64,000 nt of DNA from Proteobacteria bacterium ST_bin11 (GCA_002083615.1 MSXO01000002.1:1-64000); one strand, 5' to 3'. Counted from the first letter of the stretch, positions 1 to 8,978 are shown. A program made the numbers and translations. Notes: generated by a model not told the origin, from the letters alone.

Positions 1-7
1 GATAAAA

Positions 8-2698
8 TCAACAGCCTGTTAAAATGTCACCTGCCTTTAAAAAGTCATGGCCAACTTTTAAAAAGCTGAATGGTACTTCTTGAACCGATCTTAGGCTTTT
101 GTCGAAATTGTCCAGAATATTTATATTGTTCTCGGTTAATAAAGTGGCTCTATTTTTGAAGTTATACGCATTATATATGGTGTATTTTTCATTTTTTTGT
201 TCAACTTTATGATTGGATATTGATCTTTTTGTTATTCTGTTTTTAGATGATTTAAAGAGATTAGTGTAGTCTGCATTATTTAATATGATTCGCCCTCCGC
301 ATGAAGGGGCTACTATACTCTCCGAATAACTAAGACCTAACTTGTCTTTTTGGATGAAAAATAATGCATTTTCATGATTTAAAATTGCGCTACTAACGCT
401 GTTGCCATCTTTCACCAATCGGATTAAGTTAACTGATTTGGTATTGAGTTTATTAATAAAATAGTCAATATTAAGAGTGTAGCCATCTTTCGAAAAAAGA
501 ATTTTTGCTAAATCGTTTGCATTTTTTAGTTTTATATTGGTAATGTTTTTTGTTATATCTATTTCCAGGTTTAAAAAGAGAGAAATGAAAGATTTAGAAA
601 CCTCTTTAAGCAATTCATTTTCGAATGGTAGCTCTATGCAATCAATATCATTTCTATCTAATTTTATTGGGAACAGGCCATCTGGATCATTAAATAGAAA
701 GCTAGGTTTTTTTTCGATTAAAAAATGAAGGTCTTTATGTTTATGGGACTTGAAATGTGATTTCTCTCTTTTCAAGTCCTTTGAAATTAAAATATCGTTA
801 CATGCAACAGCGGTGATCTCTGTCGTATTATAGAAGTTTTTACGAGATTTAATGTATTGCCACCGGATATTCTTAAATATTTCCGTGTTGAATTCATTAA
901 ATTCATTTTTTGAGATTTTGAACTCTGGCTCTAAGCTTTTTTCATCTAAAAAATACTCAACTATTGGAGCATCGCCAATATACCATTCAGTCCACTTTAT
1001 TTCATTCCAGGCTTCATGGTCGTTGCTGTTTTCTAATAGTTCTTCCCTTCTTTGATTTGAGACGCACAAGCTAATAGTTGTGCCTATGTCAGAGTCGTTA
1101 AATTTATCTCTTTTTATCTCAATAAATTCGCTATCTAGTGTGGCTTCAAAAAAATACGAAATATCTTTTTTTCTGGTTTTGACGGAAATAACTTCTCCAA
1201 TTAGAAATGCTGCTAGAATACCTATTCCAAATTTTCCATTTCTATTAATTAAGGTATGACCATCATCGTCAATATATTGCTTTCGCCACATCAAACTTTT
1301 TCTGAAAGATGCTCCAATTGACAAAAAATAGTGAAGTATCTCATCAAGTTCCATGCCTTTGCCATTGTCGGTAATTTCAAATAGACTTTTGTCCTCATCT
1401 ATTCGGTTGATCGATACTGCAATTCTTGGTTCATACTCATGATTACCTTTGTGAGATTCTAAATATTTCCTTTCACGGCATGCATCTACGGCATTTTGAA
1501 CTAATTCTCTAGCACCGTATGTTGCTCTGTTACCATAAAGGGGCGATATTAATAGTTTTGAGAGTTCGTTATTTACATGAAAATTAATTTTTCTAGGGAC
1601 GAATTTTAATTCATCCAAAAACTGTTTCGACTCAAGATTTGAACTGATTCGCCGGAATTTGATTTTTGGCTGTTCTGTTAAGAAGCCATAAACCTCACCT
1701 AAAACGGCCCAAGAAGTATCAAGTTCTTTTTGAATATCTATGAAAAGATTATTTAACTTGACCAACATACTGCTGCACTCTGGCGCGCATACTACATAGA
1801 ATCTTTCCTTGTCTTTTTGTTTAAAACTAACCGATTCAATAGCTAAGTGAGCTTTGTGTTCGTTTAAAGAAACAGGACTGTTAAACGTTTTTAATTTTAC
1901 AAGAAATGGATTGACTCTCGAGTTGTCAATTTGAATATAATCAGCAATTCGCAGAACCACCATAAGAAAAACAATATTAACGTCATCTGGGTTATGCCAG
2001 CTATCATGTGCTAGATGTTCAAGGTAAGAAAAAGTATTACGCAATTCCATGCCATGGCTGCGAGCAACTATACCAGCCATACCTCTATAAAGTTTATTTA
2101 ATTTTTCATTGCCAAATTTTAGTTGTTTTCCATTTTCACCGATCAAACCATTAAAGGCTATTTCGTGAGCTAATCTTGCATGATATCGCCTGACGAACTC
2201 CCCAATTAATTTTTTGTCATACCCATTCAAGTTGTCCTTATTGTTTAAATTTGGCTCGTAAAAGGGTTGATATTCATTTCCAAAGATATTTCTTTTTTGG
2301 GCAGAACTAAACCGTTTTGCTTCGGACAAATAGTCGTTCCATAGCTCAAGCCAAGACTTATTGTCCAGACATGTTTTGTATTTATCATATTCGCCATTTA
2401 TTAACGCAATAAATGTTGAGTATTCCGTATGCATTCCTATATCATGAAGAATAACTGCGAGAACTAAAATTGCAACATCTTTAGATGATAAATATTGATA
2501 CGATTCATCTGATATTATGAATTCAGCCGATTTCAATACGTTTTCAATGTGATGTATTCCATGATCGGTATATTCCTCAAAGAAAAACAGCTTGTTGTCT
2601 TCAAAAATCGCTTGAAATGATGTCATCACATCCATTACTGCGGAATAAAGAGGTTGGTTTTTCTCTAAAATTGATTTTAGCTTTTTTGGGATTTCCAT
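8..2698 (-). CDS. HD-domain / Hsp90-like (GHKL) ATPase fusion protein
   Basis: The 896-residue product joins an N-terminal HD phosphohydrolase-like domain to an Hsp90/GHKL-type ATPase. Visible HD signs are H46/H49-H50, the HDIGMH motif at 85-90 and a late Asp in RIADYIQID (about 251-258). The ATPase has an N box with E398, N402 and D405, the DNGKG motif at 444-448 and a glycine lid GKFGIGILAAF at 488-498. The rest, to 896, has no motif I recognise. No membrane segment or signal peptide is seen, so it should be cytoplasmic. The gene is clearly AT-rich compared with the genes from 5 kb onward, which suggests transfer. It lies next to two toxin-antitoxin loci. Related HD plus HATPase proteins are often found in predicted conflict or stress islands; a defence role is inference, and the substrate is unknown. 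The ATG has no strong ribosome binding site. Confidence 0.8.
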   Translation of the reverse strand: MEIPKKLKSILEKNQPLYSAVMDVMTSFQAIFEDNKLFFFEEYTDHGIHHIENVLKSAEFIISDESYQYLSSKDVAILVLAVILHDIGMHTEYSTFIALINGEYDKYKTCLDNKSWLELWNDYLSEAKRFSSAQKRNIFGNEYQPFYEPNLNNKDNLNGYDKKLIGEFVRRYHARLAHEIAFNGLIGENGKQLKFGNEKLNKLYRGMAGIVARSHGMELRNTFSYLEHLAHDSWHNPDDVNIVFLMVVLRIADYIQIDNSRVNPFLVKLKTFNSPVSLNEHKAHLAIESVSFKQKDKERFYVVCAPECSSMLVKLNNLFIDIQKELDTSWAVLGEVYGFLTEQPKIKFRRISSNLESKQFLDELKFVPRKINFHVNNELSKLLISPLYGNRATYGARELVQNAVDACRERKYLESHKGNHEYEPRIAVSINRIDEDKSLFEITDNGKGMELDEILHYFLSIGASFRKSLMWRKQYIDDDGHTLINRNGKFGIGILAAFLIGEVISVKTRKKDISYFFEATLDSEFIEIKRDKFNDSDIGTTISLCVSNQRREELLENSNDHEAWNEIKWTEWYIGDAPIVEYFLDEKSLEPEFKISKNEFNEFNTEIFKNIRWQYIKSRKNFYNTTEITAVACNDILISKDLKREKSHFKSHKHKDLHFLIEKKPSFLFNDPDGLFPIKLDRNDIDCIELPFENELLKEVSKSFISLFLNLEIDITKNITNIKLKNANDLAKILFSKDGYTLNIDYFINKLNTKSVNLIRLVKDGNSVSSAILNHENALFFIQKDKLGLSYSESIVAPSCGGRIILNNADYTNLFKSSKNRITKRSISNHKVEQKNEKYTIYNAYNFKNRATLLTENNINILDNFDKSLRSVQEVPFSFLKVGHDFLKAGDILTGC

Positions 2699-2782
2699 TT
2701 TGAATGAAACGATGTTTTATTATGAGTAATTAACTAGTAAAAAAACCAGTGTTTTCGAACCAGCTCGACTTCTCGGATGGCA

Positions 2783-3079
2783 TCATCCAACATGATTAAG
2801 TACATCCATGCTCTGGTGAGGAATGCCGATTATTTCTATGCCGGTATTGGTAGTGATGTAAAAAACTAAATGCCGGCCTTCGGGGAAGCAAAAATAACCG
2901 GGTTTTATATCGTCGCGTGCCTTGCCTAGCTTGGGGTGTTCCGCAAGCCAGTGGAAACGCTCGAACAGTGCGCGTAGGTATTGGTCGGCTTGCTCGGGAC
3001 CCCATTGTTAAAACGTATAAACCCAAATATGCTCCAAATCCTCCGCCGCCAGTTGCCTGATGCGATAGCTTGGCTTCAT
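2783..3079 (-). pseudogene. parE: ParE/RelE-type toxin, interrupted by an in-frame stop
   Basis: Reading from the ATG at 3079 gives a normal ParE-like chain (starts MKPSYRIRQLAAEDLEHIW, ends MDVLNHVG at the TGA 2783-2785). Codon 24 is TAA at plus positions 3008-3010, inside the VYTF-QWG region. Everything after it stays in the same frame and keeps ParE features such as a late GYFCFPEGRHLVFY segment, so the lesion is a single nonsense change and not general decay. Without it the protein would be 98 residues, normal for the family. ParE poisons DNA gyrase and is neutralised by ParD. The ATG overlaps the parD stop (ATGA), the usual layout of this operon. Readthrough or a sequencing error would restore a toxin. 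Confidence 0.85.
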
Positions 3080-3321
3080 TGGCAGTGATTTTTTCGCATC
3101 GAGGCCAGAAATTGTTCTTCGTCGAAATCCTCCTGTAGCGGGCTGTCTTCGCCTGCTTGCAGCTTGGCTCTTAGGCTTTGCAGCTTAAGTTCCTCTTCTT
3201 CCAGTTTACGCAAACCGGCGCGAACGGCCTCGCTAACCGACAAGAAACGGCCTTGCTGTATTTTTTCCTGCACGAAGTTTTCAAAGTGGTCACCTAAAGT
3301 GACGGAAGTATTTCTAGCCAT
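3076..3321 (-). CDS. parD: ParD-family (ribbon-helix-helix) antitoxin
   Basis: The 81-residue protein begins MARNTSVTLGDHFENFV and contains VSEAVRAGLRKLEEEE, the typical ParD ribbon-helix-helix core followed by an acidic, charged toxin-binding tail. Members of the family repress their own promoter and hold ParE inactive. The stop overlaps the parE start by an ATGA. Since the partner toxin carries a premature stop, this antitoxin may now be free-standing, or may still protect against related ParE toxins elsewhere. The antitoxin frame itself is intact. Confidence 0.88.
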   Translation of the reverse strand: MARNTSVTLGDHFENFVQEKIQQGRFLSVSEAVRAGLRKLEEEELKLQSLRAKLQAGEDSPLQEDFDEEQFLASMRKNHCQ

Positions 3322-3405
3322 GATTTCGCTCCCGATAAGGTGTATTAGATACTAATATACAACGGGGCTTGCGCCAAACGCTTGCTTTTTCTATCCACAT
3401 CCGAA

Positions 3406-3502
3406 TTGGAAGCTGGAGCTTCCAAGACCGGGGTTCCCAAGCCGGAGCTTGGGAACCAGATAAGCGGAGCCAGATCTCGGCTGATTCTGGCTTATCGTAA
3501 GA
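3406..3502. repeat. Palindromic dispersed repeat, copy 1
   Basis: Two stacked inverted repeats are visible: TTGGAAGCTGGAGCTTCCAA at 3406-3425, and arms GGTTCCCAAGC / GCTTGGGAACC at 3432-3457. They are followed by a shared tail with GGCTTATCGT. A second copy in the same orientation lies at 4251-4312, beyond mazEF. The structure resembles REP or MITE-like elements. Such a hairpin could also end transcription of mazF, which stops at its edge. Confidence 0.7.
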
Positions 3503-3892
3503 TCAGCCCGAACCAATCTGAATAATCTGATTCAGCCGCTCGCAAACCTGTGCGAACAAATTGTCCGGCAAGGATTTGAGCGGGTGGGGTTTGGCTTTGC
3601 GCAAGCGCCAATCAAAAGATTTAGGCTGATGACAGAGCACGTAACTGGTTTGTTCTGCTTTGCGGCCACCGGCTTTACCTGCAGGTACCGCAAACGGATT
3701 GTCGGCATTGTAAGCGGCGGTTGTCATCGGCAGGCCGATAACCAATGAGGTCTTTTCGTTGAAGATTCGCGGCGAAAGTACTAAAAACGGATGTATGTCT
3801 CGCATTTCCTGGCCGACTTGCGGATTGCAGTCTATCCAAATAATGTCTTGCCGATTCGGCACCCAAGCCGCTTTTTCTTTTTGAATTACCAA
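3503..3892 (-). CDS. mazF: MazF/PemK-family toxin (endoribonuclease)
   Basis: The product is 129 residues and contains the MazF signature near the N terminus (PNRQDIIWIDCNPQVGQE, then HPFLVLSPR and LVIGLPMT). MazF-type toxins cleave mRNA at short sequence motifs and are inhibited by the upstream MazE. Length is normal for the family. The best start is a TTG at 3892 preceded by GGAG seven bases upstream; no ATG is available before the conserved core. It overlaps mazE by 7 bp, indicating translational coupling. Unlike the neighbouring parE, this toxin frame is complete. Confidence 0.88.
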   Translation of the reverse strand: MVIQKEKAAWVPNRQDIIWIDCNPQVGQEMRDIHPFLVLSPRIFNEKTSLVIGLPMTTAAYNADNPFAVPAGKAGGRKAEQTSYVLCHQPKSFDWRLRKAKPHPLKSLPDNLFAQVCERLNQIIQIGSG

Positions 3893-4140
3893 CGCTCGGC
3901 TCCGATCGTCTGGTCGCTGCTCATCGATTCGCCGCCGTGTCGCTCGGGGTCGAAACGAGTCAAGCGTTGTTCCAACGTCAAAGCTTCGTCGTCCAGCGGG
4001 GTGATGACAACTTTGTCGTCTTCCACAGAAATTCGCACCCGCTGATGGTTGTGCAAATGGGCTGCTTTGGCAATGGCTGCCGGTAGGCGCACACCCAGGC
4101 TATTGCCCCATTGTTTGATGTCGAGTATGGCTTCGGTCAT
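3886..4140 (-). CDS. mazE: MazE-family antitoxin (AbrB-like)
   Basis: The 84-residue protein has an AbrB/MazE swapped-hairpin DNA-binding N terminus (IKQWGNSLGVRLPAAIAKAA at 8-27) and an acidic, low-complexity C-terminal half that would wrap the toxin. It binds its own promoter and MazF in characterised systems. It is the first gene of the mazEF operon and overlaps the toxin by 7 bp. Both genes sit between two direct copies of a palindromic repeat, which suggests the pair arrived as a unit. Confidence 0.88.
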   Translation of the reverse strand: MTEAILDIKQWGNSLGVRLPAAIAKAAHLHNHQRVRISVEDDKVVITPLDDEALTLEQRLTRFDPERHGGESMSSDQTIGAERW

Positions 4141-4250
4141 GATAAGCTCCGATATGTTTAAACCAAAGTATAAACGTGATTATATGTATGGGTCAATTTA
4201 TTGAATTTTGCTGCGGCCTCGGAGCCGTTAAACCGTGCGTGTCGAATTTG

Positions 4251-4312
4251 TTGTTTCCCAAGTCGGAGCTTGGGGAACAAAGCTAGATCACGGCTCAATT
4301 CGGCTTATCGTC
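4251..4312. repeat. Palindromic dispersed repeat, copy 2
   Basis: This repeats the element at 3432-3502: arms TTCCCAAG / CTTGGGGAA around CGGAG, then the related tail ending CGGCTTATCGT. It is in the same orientation as copy 1, so the two form direct repeats around mazEF. The sequence has drifted from copy 1 at several positions. Confidence 0.65.
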
Positions 4313-4392
4313 TGAACGCGATTTCGAACAAGGGAAAAACTGCCCTGGCGTAGGCTGGAACGGGAATGAAGTGATGCACACTGCAAGGCAAA

Positions 4393-4617
4393 CAATATCG
4401 ATGGTGTGACCATAGCCGCATCCGTTGACCAAACCACGCTGGAATCGAAATCGAAGTTGCGCCGCTTGAAGCCTTGGGCTCAGCCGTCTGGCCTTTCTAC
4501 CAGCAGCACGGACTTGCCGGATTTGCCCAGCAATGCGGTGCTGAGGCCACCGATGCCTGAGCCGATGACTACGAAGTCGTAAACTTCTTTCTTCGATTCC
4601 GTGTTTACGCCGTGCAT
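4393..4617 (-). pseudogene. Remnant of a FAD-dependent oxidoreductase (phytoene desaturase / retinol saturase-like)
   Basis: From the ATG at 4617 the frame reads 45 codons containing the dinucleotide-binding fold FVVIGSGIGGLSTALL...VLLVE, then stops at 4480. Just beyond, another frame shows FKRRNFDFDSSV, and a third shows NGCGYGHTIDIV. All are typical early segments of carotenoid-isomerase-like FAD proteins. The rest of the gene, several hundred codons in this family, is missing. It is a degraded 5' fragment with frameshifts and a 3' deletion. The original substrate cannot be told. Confidence 0.7.
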
Positions 4618-4985
4618 TGCGTGTCTTCTATGAAGATAATTAGCGGGTTAGCTTAGAAACAAACGTAACGGAAAACAAGTAATCGGGTTTTTGGAGGAGG
4701 AATAGAAATCAGACAAAATTGCTAATTCCGGCTTAATACCGGCTTTCGGGCGGGCGAAGTATCTCGAATAGCGAGGGACGATTGAGAAATCAGATAGCGT
4801 TTTGCGGGATCAAGCCATGCCAGCGATCAAGGGTTTTGCTCGCTGGCATGGCTTACAACTAAGTATCGTTAGCGGGAGAGTCACGTGTCACTAGCGGCTA
4901 TTGCGAAGGTCTAAGAGTCTATGCAGATAATGCCGAGTGGATGAAGCAACAGTAAAGGGAGTCTTACGCTAAGCAAGCCTTAAAA
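4618..4985. other. Intergenic region with one strong hairpin
   Basis: No gene is supported here. The one clear structure is a perfect 14-bp inverted repeat, AAGCCATGCCAGCG at 4812-4825 and CGCTGGCATGGCTT at 4841-4854, about 130 bp downstream of the anchor-L gene. No T-run follows on either strand, so it is not a classical terminator. It could stabilise the mRNA end or be a short dispersed repeat. Confidence 0.6.
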
Positions 4986-6062
4986 TTAGCGTTTACGCCG
5001 CAATCTACCCAAAAATGCCAGTCCGGAAGCGAACAGTACCAAAGGTGCGGGTGTTGGAACGGGAGTTGGCGTACCCGCTTGAAATGTGCCCGGTAGGGTT
5101 GCGGCAGACAAACCTGAGAGGAACACCGCGCTATCCCAGAGCGGGTCATTCGAATCGGCGATGACGGCCTCCAGGCTATGCTGCGTTAAGGCTGGATTCA
5201 ACAAGGCATTGACTGTCAATACAGCTGTGTAGCCATCAAATTCGAAGGCAACAGCGGTGGCGTTGGCATTAGGTGTAAAAAAGCCGTTATCGTTTTGAGT
5301 GGTGTCGGTACATGGGTAAACCCCATTGCTGCTGCAATTGTCCAACACCGCGAAATTGCTTGCATCAAACCGCGCGTAATTGATGCCGTCCACCACCAAA
5401 GCAAATCCATCACGGAAAATCCCGGTCCATTCCGGATATTCCTCGGAGGCAAACACAAATTTGGTGGTGATGCCATTTGCGCCTGTGGTCGAATTGTCCA
5501 GGGTAAAGTCAAATCTCAGAGAATTGGCGTCGTAGGTGTATTGATTGCTGAGTTTGGACACTTCATAGCTGGCCCCAGTGCCGGTGATGCCTGTGGCCCC
5601 ACTGGATGTATTGGAGTTAGCAAAGTTAGCCATTCCAGTGGTCAGCACGATGCCGGCGGTGTTTGTGACAGTGCTAAACTCATTCGCTGCGTAGGTGCGA
5701 GCCTGGTTGTTCTGTCCGAGGTAACTGATGTTTTGCGCGACAACGCCACTATCGGGTGCCAGCCAGGCATTCACTAATTGCTGGCCAGTGACGTTAGAAA
5801 CCGGCGATTGCACTGGCGGTGGCGTGACTTTTAGGGTCTCAAGCTCTGACTCGGTAATATCGGGCGCATCAGCACTATTCTGCTTTTCCACACCGTATAG
5901 CGAAACATACAGATCCGACTCAGACGGATTGTCGTCTATTTTCTCTCCGCCATTTTCGCCACCTTTTCCACTTTCGCTCTTGCCGCCTCCAGCAGCCAAA
6001 GTAGCGCTGGAAACAGCCATCAATATCATCAATACAGCCGAGTTCACGGTCTTCATTTTCAT
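4986..6062 (-). CDS. Choice-of-anchor L domain surface protein with PEP-CTERM-like tail
   Basis: The 358-residue precursor has a Sec signal peptide (about 1-23, ending TLAAGG), a Gly/Lys/Glu-rich linker, and a choice-of-anchor L domain (about 95-320) with FVFASEEYPEW and FRDGFALVVDG. The C terminus is PVPTPAPLVLFASGLAFLG followed by RLRRKR: motif, one hydrophobic helix and a basic tail, as in PEP-CTERM proteins sorted by exosortase. The VPTPAP form replaces the usual VPEP. It is probably exported and tied to the envelope or to exopolysaccharide. Ligand and exact role are unknown. The start has two candidate Met codons (MKMK); the first is used here. Confidence 0.8.
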   Translation of the reverse strand: MKMKTVNSAVLMILMAVSSATLAAGGGKSESGKGGENGGEKIDDNPSESDLYVSLYGVEKQNSADAPDITESELETLKVTPPPVQSPVSNVTGQQLVNAWLAPDSGVVAQNISYLGQNNQARTYAANEFSTVTNTAGIVLTTGMANFANSNTSSGATGITGTGASYEVSKLSNQYTYDANSLRFDFTLDNSTTGANGITTKFVFASEEYPEWTGIFRDGFALVVDGINYARFDASNFAVLDNCSSNGVYPCTDTTQNDNGFFTPNANATAVAFEFDGYTAVLTVNALLNPALTQHSLEAVIADSNDPLWDSAVFLSGLSAATLPGTFQAGTPTPVPTPAPLVLFASGLAFLGRLRRKR

Positions 6063-6437
6063 ATCTTACTTACCTAAGGTTAATGTTCAATTTGGTCGCG
6101 ATGCGCGGCGATCCCCGCCGCATCTCTCGAATTGGGCAAACAGGACATCATTGCTTGGTATCACGAACACTGGTGAATTCGAAATTCCGGAGGAAGGTTC
6201 ACGGCTGTCGGAATAATTTTCCAGGGGTAGTTATCGCTGACGCCAACTGCGAGCTATGCGGAGCTTGGTGGGCAAGGGGTTTGGGTGACCAGCAGGGCTA
6301 AGCAATGAAGTTTGCTTGCTAAGTTCCCTAACGCAGATTTGATTGACGGGGCGGTTGCTTGCCCTGAAAGATAGGTTGCTGGTTTTTAGATCTTCAAACA
6401 GAGGTATGGATTGACTGCGCGCGCTTGCAGTCTTGAA
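6063..6437. other. Intergenic region, no gene seen
   Basis: About 375 bp between two minus-strand genes. The frames open here give low-complexity or non-conserved translations. It should contain the promoter of the anchor-L gene near its left end. I see no RNA gene or repeat. Confidence 0.5.
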
Positions 6438-6749
6438 CTAAGGCCGCTCAGCTTGGGGCGGTACCGACTTCAGCTTGGGTCTTTTGGGTTTCTTGTCTAT
6501 CTCTATGGCATCCAAGCGCGCTTCGGCGATGCAGGCTACCGACTCGATGAATTCGGTGATTAATACCGACTCGGTGACTTGATCGTCCTTGGTGGCGCAT
6601 TGCGTGATATGTTCGACGCTTAGCATTATGACCACATCCAGGGCATTCTCTAGGGTGTAATGTACGCCAAGCGTTTCCTTGATAGTGGTAGTGGCCGCTT
6701 GCACGGCGGCTCTAATTGCCTGGTCTGCTGTAAGTATGTCACTGCTCAT
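6438..6749 (-). CDS. Conserved-looking small hypothetical protein
   Basis: The product is 103 residues and soluble. It is mostly helical by composition and ends in a Lys/Pro-rich tail (KKPKRPKLKSVPPQ). No motif was recognised. Base composition and codon use match the neighbours, and the frame is longer than chance shadows nearby, which supports a real gene. It follows the SulP transporter gene on the same strand after a 155-bp gap, so it may have its own promoter. Confidence 0.5.
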   Translation of the reverse strand: MSSDILTADQAIRAAVQAATTTIKETLGVHYTLENALDVVIMLSVEHITQCATKDDQVTESVLITEFIESVACIAEARLDAIEIDKKPKRPKLKSVPPQAERP

Positions 6750-6904
6750 TTTCTAGCCTAAAAGGTTGTTTTTGCCGAAGTCTGTATTGCCAGATGCTGT
6801 CAAACACGTGTAACAGTGCGTCTAAATTAGTATGAAAACGCACCCGAAACAAGAGTCGGTTTAAGTCCGCTGTTGATCTTAGACAAAGCGGGCCTGCGTT
6901 TCGC

Positions 6905-8527
6905 TTATTTGCGTTTGCGGGTGGCTAGGGAATGCTCGCCCAAGGATGCCAAAGCGGCCAAGCCATGAATTTCGCAACGCCCCCCGCGCGCACTATAGTC
7001 TTCCTGGTAATGGGCGATAAACTCCATTACCGTATGGTCTATCAGGTCGGCGGCGCTTAAATCGAAGATCACGGTTTGGCCGTCGGCTAGATTGGCCACT
7101 TGGCTTTTTAGCGCTAGAAAATTGGAGAACAGCGCTGCGCCGCTGACTTTGATTACCCAATGATTTGGACCGTTGGCCTGCAGTTTGTAAGAGATCGACA
7201 ACAAGTTATGCAAAGGCACGCCGCGACTGATATGCAGCAACAGTTTCGCGCCTATGCCTATCAGTACCCCGGCTAATAAATTGCTGATCAGTACCGCGAA
7301 GATGGTAACCACAAATAAAGCCAATTGTTCCTTGCCTAAATCCATGCTTTTGGCAAACGCTTTCGGAGACGCCAATTTAAAGCCGGTATAGACCAAAAGG
7401 GCTGCCAGCGAAGCCAAGGGTATCGTTGAGATCAAGCCCGGAAATAGCACTACAAATAACAGTAGAAACCCGCCATGAAAGAAATTGGCCCAACTGCTGC
7501 GACCGCCGGCGTCGATGTTAGCGGAGCTGCGCACTATTTCCGCAATCATCGGTAAACCGCCGATCATGCCTGAGACCATATTGCCAATGCCGACCGCGCG
7601 CAGTTCTTTGTTTAAATCGGAATAGCGTTTTTGCGGATCGAGTTTATCGACGGCGGCGGCGCTGAGTAGGCTTTCCAGGCTGCCGACTAGACAAATCGAC
7701 ACCACGCTTTCCCAGAAAGCAAATGCTGTCAGTTTGCCGAAATCCGGCAGATAAAAACTGTCCAGCAGACTGTCGGGGAAAGTCACCAGAAAGTGCGGCG
7801 CAAATAAAACATCTTTAGGCACTAGGAATGCTTCACCGGGTTGCAGTTGATCGAGTTGGAATAGCTGGCCTAGCAGGATGCCGGAGGCGATGACTAGGAT
7901 GGGCGCTGGAATCTTGCGTAGCAGTGGCTGCTGGATTTGCGGCCAGCCGATCAATACCACGATGCCGACCAACGCAATCAAGCTGATTTGCGGCATAAAG
8001 TAGATCAGGTTGTGGGGCAGGGCAGCAATGCCGGCTAGGATGCCGCTGCCTTGATTTTGCAGGCCAGCCATGACCGGCAATTGTTTGCTGATGATGATAA
8101 TGCCAATCGCGGCAAGCATGCCGTGGACTACCGAAGCCGGGAAAAACGCCGCCAGCCGACCGGCTTTAAAGTAGCCTAGTACCGTTTGCAAGGCGCCAGC
8201 GATGACAATTGCCGCCAAGGTGTAGCGATAGCCGGCCATCGCATCGCCTGCTCCCAGCGTCTGCACGGCAGTCAGAACCACCACTATCAAGCCGGCTGCT
8301 GGGCCGGTAATCGCAAGCGGCGCGCCGCCGATGCGCGATACCAATAAGCCGCCGACAATCGCGGTGATGATGCCGGCCATGGGCGGAAATCCAGAGGCTA
8401 CAGCAATGCCTAAACACAATGGTAAGGCGATCAGAAATACCAAAAAGCCGGCATTCAGGTCTTGCCGCCAATTGGCGGAGTAGCCGGCGTAAGAAGCCAA
8501 GCTGGTCTTTTGTGTAGCTTTTGGCAT
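6905..8527 (-). CDS. SulP-family inorganic anion transporter
   Basis: The 540-residue membrane protein has a cytoplasmic N terminus, roughly ten or more hydrophobic segments (about 20-430), and a C-terminal STAS-like domain (about 440-530, with VIFDLSAADLIDHTVMEFI). SulP proteins move sulfate, bicarbonate or related anions, usually with sodium or protons. The conserved early stretch LPLCLGIAVASGFPP and AITGPAAGLIVVV are visible. Start: the ATG at 8527 has AAGGA upstream and matches where the family begins; a longer frame to 8704 lacks this support. The substrate cannot be read from sequence. Bicarbonate is possible, as in BicA-like members. Confidence 0.85.
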   Translation of the reverse strand: MPKATQKTSLASYAGYSANWRQDLNAGFLVFLIALPLCLGIAVASGFPPMAGIITAIVGGLLVSRIGGAPLAITGPAAGLIVVVLTAVQTLGAGDAMAGYRYTLAAIVIAGALQTVLGYFKAGRLAAFFPASVVHGMLAAIGIIIISKQLPVMAGLQNQGSGILAGIAALPHNLIYFMPQISLIALVGIVVLIGWPQIQQPLLRKIPAPILVIASGILLGQLFQLDQLQPGEAFLVPKDVLFAPHFLVTFPDSLLDSFYLPDFGKLTAFAFWESVVSICLVGSLESLLSAAAVDKLDPQKRYSDLNKELRAVGIGNMVSGMIGGLPMIAEIVRSSANIDAGGRSSWANFFHGGFLLLFVVLFPGLISTIPLASLAALLVYTGFKLASPKAFAKSMDLGKEQLALFVVTIFAVLISNLLAGVLIGIGAKLLLHISRGVPLHNLLSISYKLQANGPNHWVIKVSGAALFSNFLALKSQVANLADGQTVIFDLSAADLIDHTVMEFIAHYQEDYSARGGRCEIHGLAALASLGEHSLATRKRK

Positions 8528-8978
8528 TAATGTTCCTTCGTCTGGGTTGGCTTTGGTCAAGGTCGGGCAACTCGCTATCAGCGGTAACCGAGGCGATTTT
8601 GATCGTTCAGTTAGGTTCTTATATTCGCAGAACCCTATTCCCGCAAGGGAGGGAATCCGGTATGCCAGTGCTGCTCGCGCAGATGTGGAAGCGCGGATAT
8701 TCAAGCACCAGCATGCTAATCATAATCAGTTTTTCCCGTCCATATTTAGTTTGTGGGCTGGGGGGGCGTTAGTTTTCTTTGCTTATGCGACGACTAAACT
8801 TCGGTTAAAAACCTTTCCAGTCAGCTGGCTTTAAGGCTTAGAGATCCCTGAGACAGGGCGTCGCGCGGACAAATAAAACGGGCCAAGCCTTATGATTCGG
8901 GTAAAATGTGTTGTCCTATTCTGGTCTTTTTTAACACCGAGAACCAGCTGTTTCCAGCATCTTTTCCCGCTTAGATTA
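8528..8978. other. Divergent intergenic region between sulP and pgaB
   Basis: About 450 bp between divergently transcribed genes. It must hold both promoters. Frames open across it are not conserved-looking. No repeat or RNA structure was recognised. Confidence 0.5.

Noticed and set aside
2796..3026. 76-residue minus-strand frame with Arg/Pro-rich product
   Set aside because: It is an off-frame reading of the interrupted parE gene, which is clearly conserved in another frame.
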